Below are positions 1 through 5,300 of a stretch of 5,910 nt of DNA, one piece after another. The position numbers and the translations under genes were made by a program. The stretch's first letter is position 1. The number at the start of each line of letters is the position of its first letter. Location of the stretch: contig JAHDYN010000136.1 of NCBI GenBank assembly GCA_023383735.1, positions 1-5,910 on the forward strand. Reading direction: 5' to 3'. This DNA is from Gammaproteobacteria bacterium (GTDB lineage: Bacteria > Pseudomonadota > Gammaproteobacteria > Steroidobacterales > GCA-2729495). A model generated the notes under the pieces. That model was not told the origin of the DNA. It did no database searches and saw only the letters and a program-made list of their open reading frames with translations.

Positions 1-69
1 TGGTACCGGCATTTGCGGCGGGGCTCCGGCTCCAATGGCATAGCGGATGTTGTATACGAGCAGGCGCAT
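1..69 (-). CDS. Endonuclease/exonuclease/phosphatase (EEP) family protein, N-terminal fragment
   Basis: Only the first 23 codons are present; the gene runs off the left edge. Read on the minus strand from the ATG at 69, the peptide begins MRLLVYNIRYAIGAG and continues in frame to base 1. A short hydrophobic beta strand followed by YNIRY is how I remember many EEP-superfamily (PF03372) metal-dependent nucleases and phosphodiesterases beginning; the Asn in that strand is usually part of the active site. The substrate cannot be told from so little sequence. The gene is divergent from the TIR-like gene, with 84 bp between my preferred starts. There is no clear Shine-Dalgarno sequence upstream of the ATG, which lowers certainty. 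The plus-strand frames over these bases give no better alternative. Confidence 0.65.
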   Translation of the reverse strand, partial: MRLLVYNIRYAIGAGAPPQMPVP

Positions 70-153
70 CTGGACCGGGAGTGTAATGCCCCCGGGACTG
101 CGGGCAACAGGAACTGTAGTATGTCCCGCGGAAGTTGCAGGGAGGGCACGATT
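70..153. promoter_or_regulatory. Divergent intergenic region with nested inverted repeats
   Basis: This region separates the minus-strand EEP-like gene from the plus-strand TIR-like gene and should carry both promoters. It contains an outer inverted repeat, CGGGAC (93-98) with GTCCCG (123-128), enclosing an inner one, ACAG-GAA-CTGT (107-117). Such dyads between divergent genes are often operators, but no regulator gene is visible and I could not find a convincing -35/-10 pair on either strand. An ATG at 121, in frame with the TIR-like gene, also falls here. Confidence 0.35.
139..146 (+). promoter_or_regulatory. Strong Shine-Dalgarno that selects the TTG start of the TIR-like gene
   Basis: AGGGAGGG sits 7 nt before the TTG at 154, which is ideal spacing. 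No comparable purine run precedes the in-frame ATG at 121 or the one at 13. This site is the main reason for placing the start at 154. Confidence 0.7.
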
Positions 154-606
154 TTGTCCGACAAGACACCCATCAGGGTCTTTGTAAGCCATCTTTTCGA
201 GAAGCATCCCGACTATCTGCGGGTTTTCGAATATCTCGAAAGCCGGGAGAATTTCCTCTATCTGGCGACCAGCGATCCCGACCGGATTCCGCCCGGCGGC
301 AAGGAAGACCTCAAGGAAGAGCTGCGGAACCAGATCAAGGCCGCGGAAATCATGGTACTGCCCATATCGATCTATGAGTCGAACCCCGACCTGGTCACTT
401 TCCAGATGGACGTCGCCGGGGCTTTCAGCAAGCCCATCGTTGCGGTCAAGTCCTTTGGCGAGACGGTCATGCTGAAGAAGGTCATTATCGACCGTTCGGC
501 CGACGTGGTGGAGTGGAACGAGCGCGTACTGGTCGATGCGATCCGGCACCATGCCCGCCATGAGGACACCGCCCGCTGGGATGTCATCGAGTTCAAGCTG
601 GACTGA
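154..606 (+). CDS. Stand-alone TIR-like domain protein (DUF1863/MTH538 type)
   Basis: This 150-residue soluble protein is essentially one TIR-like fold, with no signal peptide or membrane segment. Strand A is IRVFVSH (7-13). A helix with DYLRVFEYLE (20-29), the NQIKAAEIMVLPIS strand (59-72), the KPIVAVKSFGE strand (93-103) and the VVEWNERVLVDAIR helix (118-131) follow, matching the order in MTH538 TIR-like (PF08937) proteins. Related TIR-like proteins include ThsB of the Thoeris phage defence system, and some TIR proteins cleave NAD. Where such proteins usually carry a Glu after the aromatic-rich helix, this one reads FQMD (83-86), so enzymatic activity is uncertain. The TTG start is chosen for its Shine-Dalgarno; ATG at 121 would add 11 residues. 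An ATG at 13 would overlap the divergent gene and is unlikely. No ThsA, SIR2 or other effector gene is in the window, so a defence role is inference only. Confidence 0.8.
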   Translation: MSDKTPIRVFVSHLFEKHPDYLRVFEYLESRENFLYLATSDPDRIPPGGKEDLKEELRNQIKAAEIMVLPISIYESNPDLVTFQMDVAGAFSKPIVAVKSFGETVMLKKVIIDRSADVVEWNERVLVDAIRHHARHEDTARWDVIEFKLD

Positions 607-625
607 CCATCGGACAGACGGGCCT

Positions 626-696
626 CTTGCCGGGCCCTGTGCTTGTTTGAACCGGCAAGGCTCACGTACCATCGCGTGCTTGCCGGATGTCCCGGC
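626..696 (+). repeat. CTTGCCGG repeats forming alternative hairpins ahead of the reductase gene
   Basis: CTTGCCGG occurs at 626-633 and again at 679-686, with its exact complement CCGGCAAG at 652-659 between them. The middle copy can pair with either outer copy, giving two mutually exclusive 8-bp stems. A third possible stem is GCCGG (682-686) with CCGGC (692-696) around a 5-nt loop. None is followed by a T-run, so this is not a standard intrinsic terminator. The element fills most of the 119-bp gap between the TIR-like stop codon and the reductase ATG, and could be a leader, an operator or simply a scar of repeats. Confidence 0.5.
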
Positions 697-725
697 GTAG
701 CTTGCTTTAATTCCGGTTTGAAATC

Positions 726-1760
726 ATGACGATCAACACAGATGCCCTGATCATCGGGGCGGGCCCGGCCGGGCTGTTTCAGGTATTTGAGCTCGGCCTG
801 CTGGGTATCAAGGCCGATATCGTGGACACGCTGTCAGCGCCTGGCGGCCAGTGCGCCTGGTTGTACCCGGACAAGCCGATCTATGACATTCCTGCCGTAC
901 CGGTCTGCACGGGTGCCGAACTCGTGGCAAACCTGATGAAACAGATCGAGCCCTTTCAGCCAACTTTTCACCTCGGTGAAGAACTCGTGGAGCTGAAGGC
1001 AGTTGCGGACGGCGGATTTACAGCCCGCACCAGCGAAGGCAAGCAGTTCCTGGCCAAGACGGTCTTCATCGCCGCAGGCGTGGGTTCGTTCCAGCCACGG
1101 CGCATGCATGTTGACGGTGCCGATGCGCTTGAGGGCACGCAGATCCATTATCACGTGAAGGATCCTGGCGTATTTGCCGGCCAGCGACTGGCGATCTTCG
1201 GCGGCGGCGACTCGGCACTTGACTGGGTACTTGCACTGGGACCGAAGGCTGCCGAGGTGACGCTCGTTCATCGACGCGATGAGTACCGTGCCGCGCCGGC
1301 TTCGGTGGCCCTGCTCAAGGAGCGTGCGGCGCGTGGTGAGGTACGGCTCATCGAGGAGGCCAATCCGACCGCGCTGCGCATGGATGGTTCACATATGACC
1401 GGTATTGAGGTAACCAGCAAGTCTGGTACCAAAGAAGTGCTGGATGTAGATCATGTGCTGGTGTTTTATGGACTTTCGCCCAAGCTGGGCCCAATCGCCG
1501 AATGGGGGCTGGAGTTCCACAAGAAGGCCATCGTGGTCGACACCGAGAAATTCCAGAGCAATATCCCGGGCGTCTTTGCCATCGGTGATATCTGTGATTA
1601 TCCGGGCAAGAAGAAACTCATTCTCAGCGGCTTTCATGAGGCTGCACTGGCTGCTTTCTGCGCAAAGGCCATCATCGAACCCGGCAAGAAGGTGCATTTG
1701 CAGTACACGACCACCAGTCCGCTGATGCAGAAGCGCCTCGGAGTCGCGGGCGAGGAGTAG
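726..1760 (+). CDS. Ferredoxin--NADP reductase, type 2 (thioredoxin reductase-like flavoprotein)
   Basis: This 344-residue cytoplasmic FAD enzyme should transfer electrons between NADPH and ferredoxin or flavodoxin. The FAD-binding GAGPAG is at 11-16, followed by APGGQC (38-43) and the YPDKPIYDIPA stretch (47-57) characteristic of type 2 FNRs. The NADPH-binding domain carries GGGDSALDW (159-167) and HRRDEYR (182-188), where the arginines fit a preference for the NADP phosphate. The second FAD motif GDICDYPGKKKLI starts at 287. The CXXC redox pair that bacterial thioredoxin reductase has in its central domain is absent, which argues for FNR. The length is normal for the family, and the C-terminal YTTTSP tail (around 327) also fits. 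There is no obvious Shine-Dalgarno before the ATG. The GlpQ-like gene follows after 20 bp, suggesting co-transcription. The physiological ferredoxin partner is not in the window. Confidence 0.93.
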   Translation: MTINTDALIIGAGPAGLFQVFELGLLGIKADIVDTLSAPGGQCAWLYPDKPIYDIPAVPVCTGAELVANLMKQIEPFQPTFHLGEELVELKAVADGGFTARTSEGKQFLAKTVFIAAGVGSFQPRRMHVDGADALEGTQIHYHVKDPGVFAGQRLAIFGGGDSALDWVLALGPKAAEVTLVHRRDEYRAAPASVALLKERAARGEVRLIEEANPTALRMDGSHMTGIEVTSKSGTKEVLDVDHVLVFYGLSPKLGPIAEWGLEFHKKAIVVDTEKFQSNIPGVFAIGDICDYPGKKKLILSGFHEAALAAFCAKAIIEPGKKVHLQYTTTSPLMQKRLGVAGEE

Positions 1761-1780
1761 CGCACAGGATGCGCTGAGCC

Positions 1781-2686
1781 ATGGCAATCAAGCGGCCGCT
1801 GGTCATCGCACATCGGGGCGCGTCTGCCTATCTGCCCGAGCACACGCTGGCCGGCAAGGCCATGGCCCATGCCATGGGCGCCGACTTCCTGGAGCAGGAT
1901 GTGGTTGCAACGCGTGATGGCGCGTTGATCGTCTTCCACGATCTGTACCTTGACGATCTGACGGACGTCGCGCATCGCTTCCCCGGCAGGGCGCGCGCTG
2001 ACGGGCGGCACTACTGCATCGATTTCGATCTAAGCGAGATACGCCAGTTGGCGCTCAGCGAGCGGCGGCGTGCGGGGCAGGACCAGTTGCGTTATCCGGG
2101 ACGATTTCCGGCGTCCGCAGGCAGCTTTTCGATTCCGACCCTGGACGAGGAAATCCGCTTTATCCAGGGACTGAATCATTCAACCGGCCGCAGTGCCGGG
2201 ATCTATCCCGAGATCAAGTCTCCAGCCTGGCATCGCGAGCATGGCATCGACCTGGCTGCGCAGCTGCTGGCTGAGCTGGGTCGCCATGGCTATGCGGGAG
2301 CGGAGGATGCGGCAATCGTCCAGTGCTTCGATGGCGAGGAGCTCAGGCGGGTCAGAAACGAACTGGGCTGCCAGCTGCGGCTGATCCAGCTGCTCGAGGG
2401 CGGGCTGCCGAGCAGCCTGGAACTGGCGGCAATCCGGCGCTATGCCGAGGGCATCGGTCCGGGCCTTCGACTGCTGGTCGGTACCGGGCTGCTCAAGGCG
2501 GCGCATGCTGCCGGCTTGCAGGTTCATCCATGGACCCTGCGTGCGGACGCACTGCCGCCCGGATTCGGCAGCCTTGAAGAATTGATCGATGCCTTGTGCC
2601 CTGAGGAACCGGTCGACGGGCTATTTACGGATTTCCCGGATCGGGTGCTTGTGTTTATGAATCAGCGCTTTGCGGCACTTTCCTGA
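1781..2686 (+). CDS. glpQ: GlpQ-type glycerophosphodiester phosphodiesterase, lacking a signal peptide
   Basis: The enzyme hydrolyses glycerophosphodiesters (deacylated phospholipids) to sn-glycerol 3-phosphate and the free alcohol. The GDPD TIM-barrel signature is complete: HRGAS (11-15), the ExD metal ligands E38 and D40, the second catalytic His in HD (53-54), and the acidic ligand in YPEIKSP (142-148, E144). The segment LTDVAHRFPGRARADGR (60-76) closely resembles E. coli GlpQ, and HPWTLR and GLFTDFPD close the barrel near the C-terminus. At 301 residues it is shorter than periplasmic GlpQ (about 358 with leader) because the protein begins only ten residues before HRGAS. An in-frame TGA at 1775-1777 just before the ATG excludes a hidden leader, so a cytoplasmic location is inferred, as for UgpQ. 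AGGA at 1766-1769 is a modest ribosome site. The 3' end overlaps the convergent lipocalin gene by 32 bp. Confidence 0.93.
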   Translation: MAIKRPLVIAHRGASAYLPEHTLAGKAMAHAMGADFLEQDVVATRDGALIVFHDLYLDDLTDVAHRFPGRARADGRHYCIDFDLSEIRQLALSERRRAGQDQLRYPGRFPASAGSFSIPTLDEEIRFIQGLNHSTGRSAGIYPEIKSPAWHREHGIDLAAQLLAELGRHGYAGAEDAAIVQCFDGEELRRVRNELGCQLRLIQLLEGGLPSSLELAAIRRYAEGIGPGLRLLVGTGLLKAAHAAGLQVHPWTLRADALPPGFGSLEELIDALCPEEPVDGLFTDFPDRVLVFMNQRFAALS

Positions 2687-3227
2687 GTTCACTTGTATTG
2701 AAGCCGTTCTTTGTCAGCACCGCGACCATGGCCTGGTAGTCGTCATCCGGAATGGATGGCGTGCGCGCCATGAGCCAGACCCAGCGCCGATCCGGTACCG
2801 CAATGATCGTGCGGGTATAGGCCGCATCCCGGTCGATGATCAGAAAGTCGCCGGCCGGCAGAAACCAGAAGAATTTCATCTTCCATTCGGTATTGAGGGG
2901 TGGATTGGCAACCCGTGCGCGGGGCGTCATGCGCCTTGCCGGGCCATCGAAGCCACCATCGCGGAAGGTATAGGTGGTTTCGATCGTGCCATCGTCTGCG
3001 AGCCGATAGGATTCCACGCCGTTGTGCGCATCCTTTTCAGAGATAAACGGCAGATCGATGGGAATGAATGCCAGCACATACCAGTCGCCCATGAAGCGCT
3101 GAAGCTCCAGCGGTTCATCCATGCCGCGCAAAGGCGGCAGAGAGCTGCTGGCACAGCCAGTCAGTATCAACAGACAGGCGATCTGCAGATGCAGCAAGGG
3201 CCGGCCAGGTAGCCCTAAAGTGCGCAT
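2655..3227 (-). CDS. blc: Blc-like outer-membrane lipocalin lipoprotein
   Basis: This 190-residue protein begins with a lipoprotein signal: a hydrophobic segment (about 11-22) ending in the lipobox LTGC, with the lipidated Cys at 25. Ala at +2 rather than Asp predicts sorting to the outer membrane. The lipocalin signature GDWYVLAFIPI (47-57) follows, with beta-rich sequence through WKMKFFWFLPAGDFLIID and the C-terminal WLMARTPSIPDDDY. The closing segment around LRKVPQ also resembles bacterial lipocalins. E. coli Blc binds fatty acids and lysophospholipids and is linked to envelope stress and lipid repair; a similar role is inferred here. The gene lies 23 bp downstream of ccmI on the same strand. 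The ATG at 3227 is covered by an AT-rich palindrome and has no Shine-Dalgarno, so translation may be leaderless or coupled, or a later TTG or CTG could be used. Its last 32 bp overlap the convergent GlpQ-like gene. Confidence 0.9.
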   Translation of the reverse strand: MRTLGLPGRPLLHLQIACLLILTGCASSSLPPLRGMDEPLELQRFMGDWYVLAFIPIDLPFISEKDAHNGVESYRLADDGTIETTYTFRDGGFDGPARRMTPRARVANPPLNTEWKMKFFWFLPAGDFLIIDRDAAYTRTIIAVPDRRWVWLMARTPSIPDDDYQAMVAVLTKNGFNTSELRKVPQSADS

Positions 3228-3240
3228 AATATATATTATG
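3225..3240. promoter_or_regulatory. Perfect 16-bp AT palindrome at the lipocalin start
   Basis: CATAATATATATTATG is its own reverse complement and includes the lipocalin ATG (3227-3225 on the minus strand). It stands out as almost pure A/T in a GC-rich window, in the 23-bp gap after ccmI. On the minus strand CATAAT (3240-3235) could act as a -10 box, which would put transcription initiation about at the ATG and give a leaderless mRNA, but no good -35 is seen. It could equally be a regulator operator. Confidence 0.45.
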
Positions 3241-3250
3241 TTAAAAACGC

Positions 3251-4306
3251 TCAGGGCTGGGTCACGACCTGGTCAATCACGATCGAGCTAACCGCTGCGG
3301 TGCGATCCATGCCGCCCCAGCTTGCCTCACCGTACAGATCACCGGGCTGTGCCACCGGATTGCCACCATTCGCGATGCGTGCCACCAGCGCTGCTGACTT
3401 CAGCCCAGCGAGTCCCGGGCCGTCAGGGAGCATCAGATCGGCGTCGCTGATACGCAATGACAGCGGGAGTTCACTGGCCAGCCGGCGCACGACTGCCAGC
3501 GGCGGTCCCGGCTTGCCGGGATCGCGCACAAATATGAACAAGGCTGCCGATGGCGAAATCCGGCTGCGCAGGCTGTCGCTGACCGACACCTTGATATCGA
3601 TGCCCGTCGTAGCCGCGTCCTTGGTATTGTCCGCGGGCTGCGGCGCCGTCTGACCTGAATCGAGCTGAGCCAGCTGTGCGGCAATGATCTGCTGTATTTC
3701 CTGTGGTGGATCGAGGCCGAGCAAGGCCTCCCATCGCGAGCGCGTGAGCGCGATGTCCCCGCGTGACAAAGCCAGAATGCCGCCGTACCACAAGGCCTTG
3801 GGATTGCGCGGATCAAGTGCCAGAACGGCCTCGATCTCCGCGCCGGCCGCCCCGGACAGCGATTCGGGGTCCGCCGTGATCCGGGCTTCCGCAGCACCCA
3901 GGCGTGCTGCCAGGTTACTGCCCCCGGAGAGGTCGATGGCACGTTGATAGGCGTCGATGGCCTCGGCCAGGCGACCTACCGCCAGATAGGAACTGCCAAG
4001 CAAGATCCAGCCTTGCTCGTCCGCGGGATCTTGCGCAAGTTTCTGCTCAAGTCCGGCAATTGCCTCGTCCAGCGAACGGGTCCCCGCCGATGGGTCAGCT
4101 GCCTGAACGGCTGGCGCGACCCAGTCATAGCTGCTCACCTTCGGATAGACGAACCATACCGATACCGGAATCACGACGGCAGCGAGAATTGCCGCCTGGG
4201 GTGAGCGTTGCGGACCGGCTCGCAACAGCGGCCAGATGAGCAGCGCGATGGTTACAGCGGTCAACAGGCCCGCAATCAGGAGAAACAGGTTCATGGGGTC
4301 ATGCAT
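3251..4306 (-). CDS. ccmI: Cytochrome c maturation protein CcmI (TPR apocytochrome chaperone)
   Basis: CcmI holds apocytochrome c on the periplasmic side and hands it to the CcmF/CcmH haem ligase. The 351-residue protein has two N-terminal membrane segments (about 7-28 and 38-54). A TPR region follows around 78-210, clearest at WILLGSSYLAVGRLAEAIDA (100-119). A beta-rich C-terminal domain (about 236-351) contains FIFVRDP, PLAVVRR and PLSLRISDADLM, which are typical of the CcmI/CycH tail. The cytoplasmic loop between the two membrane segments is only about nine residues (29-37); family members normally have several dozen, including a leucine-zipper-like helix. The ATG overlaps the ccmH stop codon by one base (TGATG), so translational coupling is likely; a second ATG four codons in (4294) is an alternative. 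The gene context makes the assignment secure despite the short loop. Confidence 0.92.
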   Translation of the reverse strand: MHDPMNLFLLIAGLLTAVTIALLIWPLLRAGPQRSPQAAILAAVVIPVSVWFVYPKVSSYDWVAPAVQAADPSAGTRSLDEAIAGLEQKLAQDPADEQGWILLGSSYLAVGRLAEAIDAYQRAIDLSGGSNLAARLGAAEARITADPESLSGAAGAEIEAVLALDPRNPKALWYGGILALSRGDIALTRSRWEALLGLDPPQEIQQIIAAQLAQLDSGQTAPQPADNTKDAATTGIDIKVSVSDSLRSRISPSAALFIFVRDPGKPGPPLAVVRRLASELPLSLRISDADLMLPDGPGLAGLKSAALVARIANGGNPVAQPGDLYGEASWGGMDRTAAVSSIVIDQVVTQP

Positions 4307-4746
4307 CAGCTCGGTGAGGACGGCGGGTCGCCGTCATCAGAGGGGATCGGGAGATCTGTACGTCGCTGCACGATTCTCCACAGGGCCGTGCCACCGATCA
4401 GCAGCAACAGAACCGGCGCCAGCCACAGCAAGGCCGTGTTTGTCTGCCAGCGCGGCCGGTACAGGACGAAGTCGCCATAGCGCTCGAGCAGGAAGACCTT
4501 GATCTCGTCCTCGGATCGCCCTTCCTGGAGCATCTGGCGGATTTCGCGGCGCAGATCGACGGCCAGCGGTGCAGTGGAGTCGGCGATCGTCTGGTTCTGG
4601 CAGACCAGGCAACGCACCTCGTTGGTGAGGTGCTCATAAGCAGCTTGTTGGGCAGGATCCGCCAGGGCCTCCTCGGGTGCTATGGCGCGTGACGGAAGTG
4701 CTGCAAGGAACAGCAAGGCCGCAGCCAGACAGCTGATATACCGCAC
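4306..4746 (-). CDS. ccmH: Cytochrome c maturation protein CcmH (thiol-disulfide subunit of the haem lyase)
   Basis: CcmH keeps the apocytochrome CXXCH cysteines reduced and works with CcmF and CcmI in haem ligation at the periplasmic face. From the GTG at 4746 the protein has 146 residues: a signal peptide (about 1-21, cleaved after PSRA), the diagnostic RCLVCQNQ motif (45-52) with redox Cys46 and Cys49, a three-helix domain ending near FLLERYGDFVLYRP, and a C-terminal membrane anchor (about 105-126). It corresponds to the short CcmH (CycL) type, with the TPR part encoded separately as CcmI. The GTG is preferred because it overlaps the ccmG stop codon by one base (TAGTG) and puts a standard signal peptide at the N-terminus; the ATG at 4803 would add 19 unlikely residues and a 58-bp overlap with ccmG. 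Confidence 0.94.
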   Translation of the reverse strand: MRYISCLAAALLFLAALPSRAIAPEEALADPAQQAAYEHLTNEVRCLVCQNQTIADSTAPLAVDLRREIRQMLQEGRSEDEIKVFLLERYGDFVLYRPRWQTNTALLWLAPVLLLLIGGTALWRIVQRRTDLPIPSDDGDPPSSPS

Positions 4747-5282
4747 TAGCGCTTCGATCCGGACTGTGCCGCCGCGATCCGCGGCATGAATTCCTCGCGC
4801 CACACCGCGAGCGTCATCGGTGCAATGTGTTTGTAAAGAACCGTGCCGTCGGGACCAATCAGGAAGGTTTCCGGCGCACCATAAACTCCCCAGTCAATGG
4901 CAGTGCTGCCCTCCTCGTCCACGCCGACCGCCGCATAGGGGTTGCCGAGTTGCTGCAGCCACTGGCGGGCCTTGATCACATCGTCCTTCCAGTTGATGCC
5001 AAAGATCGGCACACCGCCGTCGCGCGCCAGCACGAGCAGGGTGTCGTGTTCCTGCCGGCAACCGGTGCACCAGGTTGCCCAGACATTGACCAGACTGACC
5101 TTGCCGAGCAGATCGGAGCGCTGCAGCGTCGTTTGCGGATCATCCAGGCGCGGCAGGCTGAACTCCGGTGCCGGCTTGCCGATCAACGGTGACGGCACAT
5201 AGCCCGGATCACGAAACAGGCCCACGGCAAATACCGCAACCAGCAGCGCAAACACGGCTCCGGGCAAGAGATAGCGCCACAT
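4746..5282 (-). CDS. ccmG: Thiol:disulfide interchange protein CcmG/DsbE
   Basis: This membrane-tethered periplasmic thioredoxin-like protein takes electrons from DsbD or CcdA and reduces CcmH or apocytochrome c. From the ATG at 5282 it has 178 residues: an N-terminal anchor (about 4-23), the PSPLIGKPAPEF stretch (30-41) typical of the family, and the thioredoxin active site NVWATWCTGCRQEH with Cys72 and Cys75. GINWKDD (95-101) and the cis-proline loop YGAPETF (134-140) follow; both are hallmarks that separate CcmG from general thioredoxins. The dipeptide between the cysteines is Thr-Gly rather than the Pro-Thr of E. coli. An ATG at 5384 would add 34 non-conserved residues and overlap ccmF, so the internal ATG, which has a GAGGAG site upstream, is chosen. 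The stop codon overlaps the ccmH GTG. Confidence 0.95.
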   Translation of the reverse strand: MWRYLLPGAVFALLVAVFAVGLFRDPGYVPSPLIGKPAPEFSLPRLDDPQTTLQRSDLLGKVSLVNVWATWCTGCRQEHDTLLVLARDGGVPIFGINWKDDVIKARQWLQQLGNPYAAVGVDEEGSTAIDWGVYGAPETFLIGPDGTVLYKHIAPMTLAVWREEFMPRIAAAQSGSKR

Positions 5283-5294
5283 CGCTGCTCGGGG

Positions 5295-5300
5295 CTCCTC
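5295..5300 (-). promoter_or_regulatory. Ribosome binding site of ccmG, overlapping the ccmF stop codon
   Basis: GAGGAG on the minus strand (5300 to 5295) shares bases with the ccmF TGA (5301-5299) and lies 12 nt before the ccmG ATG. It supports the start at 5282 and suggests that ribosomes ending ccmF help start ccmG. Confidence 0.6.

Noticed and set aside
2..43. Plus-strand tail reading GTGICGGAPAPMA before a TAG, faintly like a thiolase C-terminus
   Set aside because: The minus-strand reading of the same bases gives a more convincing protein start; the resemblance is short and may be chance.
13..153. N-terminal extension of the TIR-like gene to an ATG at 13
   Set aside because: The extra 47 residues look non-coding, the extension overlaps the divergent EEP-like gene start, and a strong Shine-Dalgarno points to TTG 154.
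154..606. A Thoeris-like anti-phage system
   Set aside because: No ThsA, SIR2, SLOG or other effector gene is nearby; the neighbours are housekeeping genes, so only the single TIR-like gene can be supported.
626..659. Rho-independent terminator after the TIR-like gene
   Set aside because: The stem is good but the 18-nt loop is long and no T-run follows the 3' arm.
834..1271. Minus-strand open frame inside the reductase gene
   Set aside because: It lies opposite conserved FNR motifs and has no recognisable domain or ribosome site; antisense openness is expected in GC-rich DNA.
2670..3212. Long plus-strand open frame opposite the lipocalin gene
   Set aside because: It is the antisense shadow of a clear lipocalin with lipobox and GDWY motif; its own product matches no family I recognise.
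3253..3280. Terminator at the end of ccmI
   Set aside because: GGTC/GACC could pair but only around a 2-nt loop, and it does not lead directly into the later T-run, so it is not a plausible terminator.
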